DNA of 64,000 nucleotides from the NCBI RefSeq assembly GCF_042650885.1, contig NZ_JBHSBU010000001.1, positions 3,286,001 to 3,350,000 of the forward strand, in the 5' to 3' direction. How positions within the stretch are numbered: the first letter of the stretch is position 1; every line of letters starts with the position of its first letter. This DNA comes from Chitinimonas_A lacunae. GTDB lineage: Bacteria > Pseudomonadota > Gammaproteobacteria > Burkholderiales > Chitinimonadaceae. The notes beneath the pieces are model-generated. The model saw nothing but the letters and a program-made list of their open reading frames with translations. It was not told the DNA's origin and searched no databases. Below are positions 34,904 through 43,195 of the stretch, piece by piece. Made by a program: the position numbers and the translations under genes.

Positions 34904-36037
34904 TCAACCAGCCTGCGGTGCCAGATTGGCACGCCTGCTGGCCCAGAGCCGGTCACGCCAGCGTAATGCCGGGCGCTCCACCGCCAGATAGAGCAGCACC
35001 CCGGCGAGCAAAGCCGCCGCGCCGTAACACAGCACGGCGTAGCCATCGTGCAGCTTGAGCCAGGGGCCGATTTCGGTGCGGACCAGCCGGTAAGCCGCCT
35101 TATGCGTCAGATAAAGGCTGTAGGCCAGGGTGGCCAGCAATGCGGCGCCGGGAACCTGCCAGCGTGACAGCAGGCTTTGCGGACTGGCGGCCGAGGCCAC
35201 GATCAGTCCAAGCCCCAGGGACAGCAAGGGGAAACCTGCCACGGTTGCGGCGAAACTCTCGCGTTCCTGAAACAGCGCAAAGGCGCCCCACATCGCCACC
35301 AGCCCGGCGACCAGCAGCAGATTGGCCCGCCGTTGCCAGCCCGCCCACCAGCTTGGCCGGAAGGTGGCGACCAGCGCCAGACTGACGCCGGCGAGCAGAC
35401 CGTCGAGTCGGGTGTAGGTCGGGTAGTAGATCCACTCCATATAGCGCTGCCAGAAATTTCCCACGCCCTCCTCGACGCCCAGCAGTGGCTGCAAGCCGTT
35501 GAGCCAGATGGCACTGCGCAGCAGCATGCCGCCGATCAGCAGCCCCAGCAGCAAGGCCATGGTCTTCCACCAGGCGGGACGGCGCATCAGCAAGAGGGTC
35601 AGCAGCGGTACGACCAGATAAAAATGCTCTTCCACACACAGCGACCAGACATGGGAAAACGCCTTGGGGTGGAAGAAATCGATGAACAGATTTTCGGTAA
35701 AGGTCAGGAATTGCCAGAGCGGCTGGATTTCCGGCGTTTCGCGCAGAGGTGGCCAACTGAAGTACAGCGCCACCACCACCAGATAGGCCGGCAGGATGCG
35801 CAGGGCGCGGCGCAGGTAGAAGGCGCCCAAGGCCAGTTTTTCGCCCTGGGCCAGCGGCTTGAACAACTGGCTGCCGATCAGAAAACCGCTCAGGACAAAA
35901 AACAGATCGACCCCCATCCACCCCCAAAACGACACGCTGTCTATCGTCTTGCCCAGACCCGCCACCCTGGCGTGGTACAGCATGACCCAGACAATCGCGA
36001 CAGCACGTAATAAATCGAGCCCCGGCAGGCGCTGCAT
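34904..36037 (-). CDS. Acyltransferase family 3 (OafA/YrhL-like) membrane protein
   Basis: 377 aa with about ten hydrophobic helices. 'LPGLDLLRAVAIVWVMLYHARV' carries the conserved N-terminal R/E...H of the family; 'VDLFFVLSGFLIG' and 'HVWSLCVEEHFYLVVPLLTLLL' (W-S-L-x-V-E-E) are diagnostic. It probably O-acetylates LPS O-antigen, core or another surface glycan at the inner membrane. Monocistronic. Confidence 0.92.
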   Translation of the reverse strand: MQRLPGLDLLRAVAIVWVMLYHARVAGLGKTIDSVSFWGWMGVDLFFVLSGFLIGSQLFKPLAQGEKLALGAFYLRRALRILPAYLVVVALYFSWPPLRETPEIQPLWQFLTFTENLFIDFFHPKAFSHVWSLCVEEHFYLVVPLLTLLLMRRPAWWKTMALLLGLLIGGMLLRSAIWLNGLQPLLGVEEGVGNFWQRYMEWIYYPTYTRLDGLLAGVSLALVATFRPSWWAGWQRRANLLLVAGLVAMWGAFALFQERESFAATVAGFPLLSLGLGLIVASAASPQSLLSRWQVPGAALLATLAYSLYLTHKAAYRLVRTEIGPWLKLHDGYAVLCYGAAALLAGVLLYLAVERPALRWRDRLWASRRANLAPQAG

Positions 36038-36138
36038 GATTCAACCTCTCCTCTTTTGCGTATGAAATGGTCCAGCCCCGGCGATACTACGCCGACCGTT
36101 TCCACCGGCCGGACAAGCAGCTGTAACGCGCGTAACGC

Positions 36139-36171
36139 AGAAAAGACAACAGGCCGCAGAGGCGGCCTGTT
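36139..36171 (-). terminator. Intrinsic terminator of hslU
   Basis: Minus strand: AACAGGCCGC, 4-nt loop, GCGGCCTGTT, then GTCTTTTC; 21 bp after the hslU stop. Confidence 0.85.
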
Positions 36172-36192
36172 GCAGGGAGAGGCGGGGACTGC

Positions 36193-37512
36193 TTACAGAA
36201 CGTAGCGGGCCAGATCCTCGGAATGGGCCAGGGCGGCCAGCTTGTCATCGACAAACTCGGCATCGATGCGGACATCGCCCGCGCTGGCATGGAAGGCCAC
36301 GTCTTCGAGCAGTTTTTCCATCACCGTATAGAGACGACGGGCGCCGATATTCTCGGTGCGCTCGTTGACGTCAAAGGCGATCTCGGCCAGGCGGCGGATG
36401 CCCTCGGGCGTGAAGTCGAGCCGGACCGATTCGGTACCGAGCAGGGCTTCGTACTGGCGGGTCAGGCAGGCATCGGTGCCGGTCAGAATCTGTTCGAAAT
36501 CGCCCACCGACAGCGAATCGAGCTCGACCCGGATCGGAAAGCGGCCTTGCAACTCGGGGATCAGGTCGGACGGCTTGGACAGATGGAAGGCGCCCGACGC
36601 GATAAACAGGATATGGTCGGTCTTGACCATGCCGTATTTGGTGCTGACCGTGGTGCCTTCGACCAAGGGCAGCAGATCGCGCTGCACCCCCTGGCGCGAG
36701 ACATCGGCGCCCTGGCTGTCGGAGCGGCTGGTCACCTTGTCGATCTCATCGATAAACACGATGCCGTGCTGCTCGACCGCTTGCAGTGCCTCGGCCTTGA
36801 GTTCGTCGTGGTTGATCAGCTTGCTGGCCTCTTCCTCGGTCAGCAGCTTGAGCGCATCGACCACCTTGAGCTTCTTGGGCTTTTTGCGGTTCTGCGCCAT
36901 GCCCTGGAACATCGACTGGATCTGGCCGGTCAGCTCTTCCATCCCGGGTGGTGCCAGGATTTCGGCCTGCATCGGGGTATCGACCAGTTCGACTTCGATT
37001 TCCTTATCGTCGAACTTGCCTTCGCGCAGCATCTTGCGGAATTTCTGCCGTGTCTCGTTCGGTTCGGGCGCCTCGGGCGTGATGCCGAAGCTGCGCGGCG
37101 GTGGCAGCAGGATATCGAGCACCCGCTCCTCGGCCGCATCCTCGGCCAGCATGCGCACCCGCTTCATGGCGAGGTCGCGGGTCTGCTTGATGGCGATTTC
37201 CACCAGGTCGCGGATGATGGCGTCGACATCACGGCCGACATAGCCGACTTCGGTGAACTTGGTCGCTTCGACCTTGATGAACGGCGCCTGGGCCAGACGG
37301 GCCAGCCGCCGGGCGATCTCGGTCTTGCCGACACCGGTCGGGCCGATCATCAGGATATTCTTGGGCGTGATTTCGCTGCGCAGCGGCTCGGCCACCTGCT
37401 GGCGCCGCCAGCGGTTGCGCAGCGCCACGGCAACGGCGCGCTTGGCCCGCGCTTGGCCAACGATATGTTTGTCCAGCTCGTGGACGATTTCCTGCGGGGT
37501 CATTTGCGTCAT
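36193..37512 (-). CDS. hslU: ATP-dependent HslUV protease, ATPase subunit
   Basis: 439 aa. AAA+ unfoldase that feeds proteins into HslV. 'MTPQEIVHELDKHIVGQARAK' opens the family; Walker A is 'GPTGVGKTE', Walker B is 'IVFIDEID', the pore loop is 'GYVGRDV', and 'GARRLYTVMEKLLED' lies in the C-domain. ATG 37512 gives the standard N-terminus; an upstream extension to 37584 adds non-conserved sequence. hslU is separated from hslV by 1.4 kb containing two foreign genes and two terminators, so it must have its own promoter, probably in the AT-rich 37600-37700. Confidence 0.96.
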   Translation of the reverse strand: MTQMTPQEIVHELDKHIVGQARAKRAVAVALRNRWRRQQVAEPLRSEITPKNILMIGPTGVGKTEIARRLARLAQAPFIKVEATKFTEVGYVGRDVDAIIRDLVEIAIKQTRDLAMKRVRMLAEDAAEERVLDILLPPPRSFGITPEAPEPNETRQKFRKMLREGKFDDKEIEVELVDTPMQAEILAPPGMEELTGQIQSMFQGMAQNRKKPKKLKVVDALKLLTEEEASKLINHDELKAEALQAVEQHGIVFIDEIDKVTSRSDSQGADVSRQGVQRDLLPLVEGTTVSTKYGMVKTDHILFIASGAFHLSKPSDLIPELQGRFPIRVELDSLSVGDFEQILTGTDACLTRQYEALLGTESVRLDFTPEGIRRLAEIAFDVNERTENIGARRLYTVMEKLLEDVAFHASAGDVRIDAEFVDDKLAALAHSEDLARYVL

Positions 37513-37716
37513 GGTATTCGGCGGGATATCTGGCTCGATGGATGGGGACTGCTTGTCCCAGGCAAGCAGATGGGGCCGGCTCACAGCGATTTCAACCGCA
37601 GGACTGCATTCACCATATATTTAGAGAATATATTTATTTTTCAAATATACCGTATGTATATCTAGCAGATGATTTTCCTGTTTTTTTCTAAAACCTAGAT
37701 AGCCGAATTTCCCGTG

Positions 37717-37755
37717 AAAAAAGAAAGGCGACCCGCCTGTTGGCGGATCGCCCTT
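37717..37755 (-). terminator. Intrinsic terminator of the peptide/Cys-rich cassette
   Basis: Minus strand: AAGGGCGATCCGCC, 4-nt loop, GGCGGGTCGCCTTT, then CTTTTTT; 27 bp after the stop of the 142-aa gene. It isolates the cassette from hslU. Confidence 0.88.
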
Positions 37756-37781
37756 CTGCCTTGACGTCCCGACGGCGACGT

Positions 37782-38210
37782 CTAGGTTCTGACCGGCGGT
37801 TGCGCGGCCTGGGTCATCAGTTCGTTGGCCCGATGGTTATGGGTCACGACCTGAGGACAGCGCTTGCACGCTTCCCGACCTTCCTGGGCCCACCACACGC
37901 AGGTAGCACGGATGGCACAGGGTGCGAGCCGGTCGAATACCACCGGCACGGCCTCGACGATGCGCGTCACCAACGAGCAGTGATGACCGTCGTGGTGCAT
38001 ACAGCTCGATTTGGCGCACGGCGCGGCGACCCGGAACACCTCCTCCGGTGCCACATCGCCCAGGCGCTCGACCAGCTCGGCCGTGGGCGATACCGCTTCC
38101 TTCAGATAGGTGACCTCGGGTGCATCGGCCGAACCGCCGACGATGCCGATGATCTGGGCCCCCTCGCTTTGCCAGGGGGCGCTCGGGCACATGGCTCCTT
38201 GCGTGCTCAT
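37782..38210 (-). CDS. Cys-rich, probably metal-binding protein of unknown function
   Basis: 142 aa, soluble, no signal peptide. Eight Cys: Cys8, Cys65, Cys70, Cys78, Cys98, Cys104, Cys115, Cys118. The last four (C-x5-C-x10-C-x2-C, within 'CAIRATCVWWAQE' and 'ACKRCPQVVT') and the His-rich 'CMHHDGHHC' look like metal or Fe-S ligands. The N-terminal half has 'GAQIIGIVGGSADAPEVTYL'. I do not recognise a characterised family; similar proteins may carry a vague nitrogen-fixation label in databases, which I cannot confirm. It lies 18 bp after the peptide gene in a two-gene operon and is a candidate partner or modifier of that peptide. Confidence 0.7.
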   Translation of the reverse strand: MSTQGAMCPSAPWQSEGAQIIGIVGGSADAPEVTYLKEAVSPTAELVERLGDVAPEEVFRVAAPCAKSSCMHHDGHHCSLVTRIVEAVPVVFDRLAPCAIRATCVWWAQEGREACKRCPQVVTHNHRANELMTQAAQPPVRT

Positions 38211-38228
38211 CGCCGCCGTACCCTGGGC

Positions 38229-38540
38229 TTAGCCCAGCAACTCCACAGCGGGCGGGGGCGGCATCAGACCCATGATGACCGGCGGCTTCTTGATCGGCGG
38301 CTTGATCGGCAGTTCGATCGGCTTGAGCTGGGAGATGCCGCTGGTTTCGTTGCCAGCCAGCAGGCCGACCGTGATGCCGCCGCCATCGGGCAGCTTGACG
38401 CCGGTGGCGCCCGATACGGCTTCCATTTCTTCCAGCGACAGCTCACGGACCTGACGAGCACGCTCGACGGCGCCACCGATCAGTTGTTCGACTTCCAATG
38501 CCTGCACCGCGTTGGGGCGGCGCATTTCTTGTTTACTCAT
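38229..38540 (-). CDS. Small peptide with double-glycine-type leader motif and Pro-rich tail (RiPP-precursor-like)
   Basis: 103 aa from ATG 38540 (GAGGAG with 6-nt spacing). Residues 1-45 form an acidic helical leader ending 'LSLEEMEAVSGA', the shape of class II lanthipeptide/bacteriocin leaders cleaved after GG/GA. The remaining ~58 residues are Gly-rich ('LPDGGGITVGLLAGN') then Pro/Lys-rich ('IKPPIKKPPVIMGLMPPPP', 10 Pro in the last 33). There is no Cys, so it is not a lanthipeptide or disulphide bacteriocin. No modification enzyme or peptidase-transporter is adjacent, only the Cys-rich gene. Function unknown; RiPP-like status is inferred from the leader. Confidence 0.65.
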   Translation of the reverse strand: MSKQEMRRPNAVQALEVEQLIGGAVERARQVRELSLEEMEAVSGATGVKLPDGGGITVGLLAGNETSGISQLKPIELPIKPPIKKPPVIMGLMPPPPAVELLG

Positions 38541-38910
38541 ATAAAACTCCTCGTGCACTCAAGGTGCTATTGACGTTGTTATTGCATTTTTACGGCTTTG
38601 CCCTGTTTGCGCGGCCGTGGCCGTTGTCAGCTCATCCAATAAAACAGGCGTACTGAAAATGACCAGGTATTTCCTAGTGGCGCATTTTTACGGGGAGCAA
38701 GACCCGTATTCAGGGCAACGATGATTCTTGCATAGGCCGGAGATTTTTTGGATATCCAGGCAATTTATATTCATCAGATCGAAATGAGATAAGAAGCGGG
38801 TCGCAGTGGCAGAAAAAATTATTGGCGTGGTTGGTCGGGGAGTTGTCACTACCCGGCCAAGCCGCGCCAATCAATGATTACAGCAGGCTTACCGCCTGCG
38901 GCAAACCGTA
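38541..38910. other. Spacer between hslV and the small cassette, with terminator and direct repeats
   Basis: 370 bp. The hslV terminator occupies 38811-38871. The 12-mer GCATTTTTACGG occurs twice (38584-38595 and 38682-38693), both upstream of the peptide gene. No clear sigma-70 promoter can be picked, but the cassette must start here because the terminator blocks hslV read-through. Confidence 0.5.
38811..38871 (-). terminator. Intrinsic terminator of hslV
   Basis: Minus strand: a ~20-nt arm beginning ATTGGCGCGGCTTGG pairs, with a bulge and wobbles, to an arm ending CCAACCACGCCAAT; AATTTTTT follows. It lies 40 bp after the hslV stop. Confidence 0.8.
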
Positions 38911-39444
38911 TTACAGCGTTTCAATCACATGATTGTGATTGGTGTAAATGCAAATATCACCCGCAATCATCAGCGATTTCTTGACTACCGTGTCTGCCGG
39001 TAATTCAGTATTTTCGAACAAAGCCTTGGCGGCCGCCTGGGCATAGGCCCCGCCCGAGCCGATGGCGGCGATGCCCTGTTCCGGTTCCAGCACGTCGCCG
39101 TTGCCGGTAATCACCAGGGTGGCAGTCTTGTCGGCCACGATCAGCATCGCTTCGAGCCGGCGCAGCATACGGTCGGTCCGCCAGTCCTTGGCCAGTTCCA
39201 CGGCCGAACGCAGCAGATGGCCCTGGTGCTTTTCCAGCTTGCCTTCGAACCGCTCGAACAGGGTAAAGGCGTCAGCCGTGCCGCCGGCGAAACCGACCAG
39301 TACCCGGTCGTGGTAGAGCTTGCGCACCTTGCGCGCCGAGGCCTTGATCACCACATTGCCCAGCGTGACCTGGCCGTCGCCACCCAGCGCGACCTGGTCG
39401 CCGCGTCGGACCGAGACGATGGTGGTTCCGTCGAATTGCTGCAT
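38911..39444 (-). CDS. hslV: ATP-dependent HslUV protease, peptidase subunit
   Basis: 177 aa. Proteasome-like Thr peptidase: after removal of the short pro-sequence 'MQQFDG' the catalytic Thr7 begins 'TTIVSVRRGDQVALGGDGQ'; 'GFAGGTADAFTLFERFE' and 'GIAAIGSGGAYAQAAAKAL' are family blocks. It degrades proteins unfolded by HslU. In most betaproteobacteria hslU follows directly; here an intervening operon splits the pair. Confidence 0.96.
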   Translation of the reverse strand: MQQFDGTTIVSVRRGDQVALGGDGQVTLGNVVIKASARKVRKLYHDRVLVGFAGGTADAFTLFERFEGKLEKHQGHLLRSAVELAKDWRTDRMLRRLEAMLIVADKTATLVITGNGDVLEPEQGIAAIGSGGAYAQAAAKALFENTELPADTVVKKSLMIAGDICIYTNHNHVIETL

Positions 39445-39482
39445 AACTGACCTTCCGGCTTAGCGCCTGATTAAACACCGTA

Positions 39483-39520
39483 CAAAGATGAGGGGGCTTG
39501 CCATGATTGCAAGCCCCCTC
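39483..39520 (-). terminator. Intrinsic terminator of the STAS-protein gene
   Basis: Minus strand: GAGGGGGCTTGC, 7-nt loop, GCAAGCCCCCTC, then ATCTTTG, just upstream of hslV. Confidence 0.65.
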
Positions 39521-39546
39521 TGTGCTGCCACCGGTCGCGACCGGTG

Positions 39547-40791
39547 TTATTTCTTGCGCACCACCTTGGCCACTTCGGCGATGCCCATGATGCGGAACAA
39601 GGCCACGATCAGCTCATTGGCGCCGACGATCTCGATAGGTTTCGACTGGGCGGTCAGCGCCACCAGCTCGTTCATCAACATGCCGCAACTGACGAAATCG
39701 ACCCGGGGCACGCGCGAGAAGTCGATGCGGACTTCCATCCGGTCGGCCGCATAGTCGTGCAGTCCGGCAAAGGTCGCTTCCGTCGCGGCGACGATGGGGC
39801 CGTTGAAGACATAGCCGTCGGTGGGCGGCGACTCGAAGGCCTCGGCCTGTTCGGCCTGGTATTTGGCTTCTTCGGCCGCCACTTCGGCGGCGGTCTTGGC
39901 CTTGGTGGCCACGTCCCACGAGGGCGGCGACACCTCGAAGGTGACGGCGTAATCGACGGCGGTGTTCTCGAAATCTTCCTGGAGGCCCAGCATCTGGTAG
40001 ACCTCCATCAACAGCAGCCAGAACGGTGCCTCGTCGTCGATCCGACGCATGATCTCGATCCGGCTTTGCAGCAAGGCGGCGAACTGGGTGGCGCCCGAGA
40101 CCTGGAATTTGTATTTGGCTTTCTTGAATTTGGCGTAGCGCACCAGCATGGCGTGCGCGGCGCTTGAATCGAGTGCGACGATCTTGCCGAATTCGACCCG
40201 GACCGGGCCGGCGGCGGCCAGCTTTTCCAGCTGGTCGAGCTGAGTCTCGATATTTTCGGCGCCAAGCACCGAGGGGAATTGGAAGAACGGCCCGCCCGCC
40301 TTGGCCTGCTGCGGCTTCTTGCTCGATTTGGCTGGGTCGCCCAGGTCTTGCCAGATGGGGGCGCTGCGCTCGAATTCGACCACGAATTGCAGGGCCAGCT
40401 CTTCGAATTCGATCCGTTTGCCCTGCATCTGGTACAGGTCGAACAACATCAGCCAGGTATCGAAGGCATGGTGGCCTTCGACGGTTTCGAGATCGGCAGC
40501 CAGGATGGCAATGGCGTCATCGACCTGATCGTTGGCATAGCAGATCGCCGCTTCTTCCATGGCGGGCGAGATGATCTCGCTCGATTCGACCACATCGATC
40601 CGGGCACTCGAGATGGTGTTCTGGCCCATGGTGGTGAAATCGAGGCTGAGGCCATCGGCCGGCGAATGGGCCTCGGGCGTGGCGGCAGGCGGTACTTCGC
40701 TGCCATCGGCACGCTTGGGCTGGACGATACGCGGCTGTTTCTGCTCCGGCTTTTGCGGTTCCGCGTCTTTTTTCTTGAAAAACGAAAACAC
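39547..40791 (-). CDS. Protein with tandem STAS-like domains
   Basis: 414 aa from GTG 40791 ('FSFFKKKDAEPQ'). An N-terminal Pro/Lys-rich tether is followed by a helical region ('CYANDQVDDAIAILAADLE'), a first STAS/MlaB-like unit at about 220-300 ('GPVRVEFGKIVALDSSAAHAML'), and a C-terminal one ('MEVRIDFSRVPRVDFVSCGML' with 'PIEIVGANELIVALFRIMG'). STAS domains bind nucleotides or partner proteins and often act in anti-anti-sigma or lipid-transport systems; no sigma or Mla genes lie here. The annotated start could move, as upstream sequence in frame is open but unlike protein. Confidence 0.75.
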   Translation of the reverse strand: MFSFFKKKDAEPQKPEQKQPRIVQPKRADGSEVPPAATPEAHSPADGLSLDFTTMGQNTISSARIDVVESSEIISPAMEEAAICYANDQVDDAIAILAADLETVEGHHAFDTWLMLFDLYQMQGKRIEFEELALQFVVEFERSAPIWQDLGDPAKSSKKPQQAKAGGPFFQFPSVLGAENIETQLDQLEKLAAAGPVRVEFGKIVALDSSAAHAMLVRYAKFKKAKYKFQVSGATQFAALLQSRIEIMRRIDDEAPFWLLLMEVYQMLGLQEDFENTAVDYAVTFEVSPPSWDVATKAKTAAEVAAEEAKYQAEQAEAFESPPTDGYVFNGPIVAATEATFAGLHDYAADRMEVRIDFSRVPRVDFVSCGMLMNELVALTAQSKPIEIVGANELIVALFRIMGIAEVAKVVRKK

Positions 40792-40891
40792 CACGATCGT
40801 TGCCTTATCTATGCTGGACGCGCCGAGTATAGGGCGCAAAACACCCATTGTAACCGCTTCATGATGGCAGATGGGGGCGGTGGCTGCCGTC

Positions 40892-43162
40892 TCAAGCGGG
40901 GCGGCCACGCACCTCGAAGGCCACCCGGGCAAGCTCGCGGCCGCTGGCGTCGCACAGCGCCAGTACATGGCGTCCGGGCGTCGGTGCCCAGAAATATGGC
41001 CCGGCCGGCGCTGTCAATAATTGGCCATCGAGCCGCCAGCGCGCCGCAATACCACTTGCCCGGAATACCACGCGCTGCCGCTCGGCCGGAATATCGGGGT
41101 CAAGCGCCAGCATCGTGCCATGGGTCGGATACACGATAGCAGGACCATGGAGGGCGGCCGCAAGTTCCACCTGCTCAAGCTCGGTGCCGGCGATAAACCA
41201 TTCGCGCCGGCTCGGTTCGAGTGCCGGCACGAACTGCACCGTCCGCTCGCTCAGTCCGGGCGGTGGCGCAGGCGGGGCGGACGGCCCGCTGGCCAGCAGG
41301 GCAGTCATGATGCTGTGCCAGGCGGGAGCCGCGCCGCTGACTCCCGATACATCCCACATCGGCTCGCCATCGGCATTGCCTATCCATACCGCCACCGTAT
41401 GGCGCTCGCTAAAGCCGACTGCCCAGTTGTCGCGCATATCCTTGCTGGTGCCGGTCTTGACCGCCGCCCAGCCGGGGACGCCCAGCGGATTGTCGAGGCC
41501 GAACGCCGGTGCCCGGGCGGCACGGTCGGCCAGCATATCGGCCACGATCCACGACGCCTGCGGCGACAGTACGGTCCGCCCCGCCAGCGCGGCGCCCGGC
41601 GTCAGCCGATAGGGCGACCAGTGGCCGGCCCGCGCCAGCGCCCGATAGGCATTGGCCAGATCGATCAGGCTGACCTCGGCCGCGCCCAGGGCCAGGCCAT
41701 AGCCGTAATGGGCGGCGGGCGCGGGCAGGTTCAGGCCAAATGCCTGTAGCTGCTGGCGGAACGGTTCGAGCCCGAGCAACTGCGCGGTGCGCACGGCCGG
41801 GATATTGAGAGAGGAAGCCAGCGCACGCCGCACGCTGACCGGGCCACGGAACAGATGGTCGTAATTCTGCGGCGTATAGGCGCCGGCACCGGTATCGATA
41901 CTGAGCGGCGAATCGTCGAGCAGCGACGCCGCCGTCAGCAGCCGCCGCTCGATCGCCTGGCCATAGAGCAGTGGCTTGAGGGTGGAGCCGGCTTGACGCG
42001 GCGCCATGACCGCATCGACGAACCGAGCGCTGCCGCCGTCGTCGCGCCGGCCGACCCAGGCGAGCACCTCGCCGCTCTGATTGTCGAGCACCACGGCTGC
42101 GCCATCGCGCACATTGCGACCGGTCAGCGCGCCGATCTGCTCGCGCAGCACCGTCCGCACCAGTCGCTGCAACGAGGCATCGAGTGAAGTCTGCAACCGT
42201 TGCCCTGCCACGGGCTTCAGCAGTACTGGCAATTCGGGCGCCAGCGCCGGGGTGGGGGGAGGCTGACGCGGCGTGGTCAGCACGGCGTCGATATAGGCAC
42301 GCAGCACCGGACAGGTCGGTGCATCGGCGATGCGCGCCGCCAGCCGGCACGCCCGCTCGCCGACCTGGCGCGCGGAGGCGTTGGGAGCGGGCAGCAGGCT
42401 GACCAGCAACAGGCTGTCGCGGCGGTCGAGCGCATGGGGGGCACGTCCGAGCAGCAGCCGGGCCGCCGCGTCCACGCCCTGCTGCTCGCCGCGGAAGGTG
42501 GCCAGATTCAGATAGGCTTCGAGGATCTGGGATTTTTGCCAGCCCGCTTCAATGCGCCACGCTGCCCGCATCTGACCGAACTTCTGTCCCAGGCTGCGCC
42601 CGCCCGAGCCGGTGCGTAAGGCCGGATCGAGCAGCCCGGCCAATTGCATGGTCAAGGTGCTGGCGCCGCGTCGCTCGCCCAGGGTGCTGTCACGCAGCGC
42701 GCCGGCCATGGCTGACCAGTCCACTCCACCATGTGAATAGAACTGCCGGTCTTCGGCCAGCAACAGGGTGTCGAGCAGCGCCGGCGAGATGGCCTCAAGC
42801 GGCACCCAGTCGAGTCGGCGTTGCTGGAAATCGCTGCGGCTGATCTGGATCAATTCGCCGTGGCGATCAAGCAGATAGGCTTCCGAACTGCGATGTGCGG
42901 CACGCACCTCGGCCGGCGACGGCGAGGTGCCGCAACCGGACAGCAGCGCCGTCAGCAGCCAGAGCGGGAACTTCGGCCAGGACGGCCAGTCTGTTGCAGG
43001 GTGATCGCGCGACGGCCAGTCTGTCGCGTTATCGGGTTTCTCCTCTGTCTCCTGTCCCCTACAGGATACGACTAGCCGGCGCGGTGCCACCGCGCCGATT
43101 TTTTTTGCCAGTGCCGACCAGGCAACAGCAGAAAAAATTCCTTTTCTATTCAAGCACACCAC
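40892..43162 (-). CDS. pbpC: Penicillin-binding protein 1C (transglycosylase/transpeptidase)
   Basis: 756 aa as drawn. Glycosyltransferase-51 motifs: 'LAEDRQFYSHGGVDW', 'GASTLTMQLAGLL', 'GQKFGQMRAAWRIE'. Transpeptidase motifs: 'AGSTLKPLLY' (active Ser, SxxK), 'SSLNIPAVR' (SxN) and 'VKTGTSKDMRDNW' (KTG). The PBP1C-specific C-terminal Ig-like cap is present. It builds and cross-links periplasmic peptidoglycan. The 5' end is odd: the only in-frame GTG candidates are near 43162; the frame then crosses a plus-strand terminator hairpin (43077-43106) and no ATG precedes 'WLLTALLSGCG', which looks like a lipobox rather than the usual transmembrane anchor. The true start is uncertain. Confidence 0.85.
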   Translation of the reverse strand: MVCLNRKGIFSAVAWSALAKKIGAVAPRRLVVSCRGQETEEKPDNATDWPSRDHPATDWPSWPKFPLWLLTALLSGCGTSPSPAEVRAAHRSSEAYLLDRHGELIQISRSDFQQRRLDWVPLEAISPALLDTLLLAEDRQFYSHGGVDWSAMAGALRDSTLGERRGASTLTMQLAGLLDPALRTGSGGRSLGQKFGQMRAAWRIEAGWQKSQILEAYLNLATFRGEQQGVDAAARLLLGRAPHALDRRDSLLLVSLLPAPNASARQVGERACRLAARIADAPTCPVLRAYIDAVLTTPRQPPPTPALAPELPVLLKPVAGQRLQTSLDASLQRLVRTVLREQIGALTGRNVRDGAAVVLDNQSGEVLAWVGRRDDGGSARFVDAVMAPRQAGSTLKPLLYGQAIERRLLTAASLLDDSPLSIDTGAGAYTPQNYDHLFRGPVSVRRALASSLNIPAVRTAQLLGLEPFRQQLQAFGLNLPAPAAHYGYGLALGAAEVSLIDLANAYRALARAGHWSPYRLTPGAALAGRTVLSPQASWIVADMLADRAARAPAFGLDNPLGVPGWAAVKTGTSKDMRDNWAVGFSERHTVAVWIGNADGEPMWDVSGVSGAAPAWHSIMTALLASGPSAPPAPPPGLSERTVQFVPALEPSRREWFIAGTELEQVELAAALHGPAIVYPTHGTMLALDPDIPAERQRVVFRASGIAARWRLDGQLLTAPAGPYFWAPTPGRHVLALCDASGRELARVAFEVRGRPA
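43077..43106 (+). terminator. Plus-strand intrinsic terminator antisense to the pbpC 5' end
   Basis: CGGCGCGGT, 3-nt loop, ACCGCGCCG, A, then eight T on the plus strand. It is a textbook terminator, but no plus-strand gene lies upstream. It may end an antisense RNA or simply be a stable leader hairpin in pbpC mRNA. Confidence 0.6.
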
Positions 43163-43195
43163 ACGTATTGCAGTAGGTTTTCCTGATGTTTTCCA

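Noticed and set aside
38229..38540. Lanthipeptide or disulphide bacteriocin identity for the 103-aa peptide
   Set aside because: There is no Cys in the peptide and no LanM/LanB or peptidase-transporter gene nearby; only the leader resembles those classes.
39445..39546. Heat-shock sigma-32 promoter for hslV (CTTGCAA ... CCCCCTCAT)
   Set aside because: The spacing is about 10 bp instead of 13-17, and the bases belong to the stem of the STAS-gene terminator.
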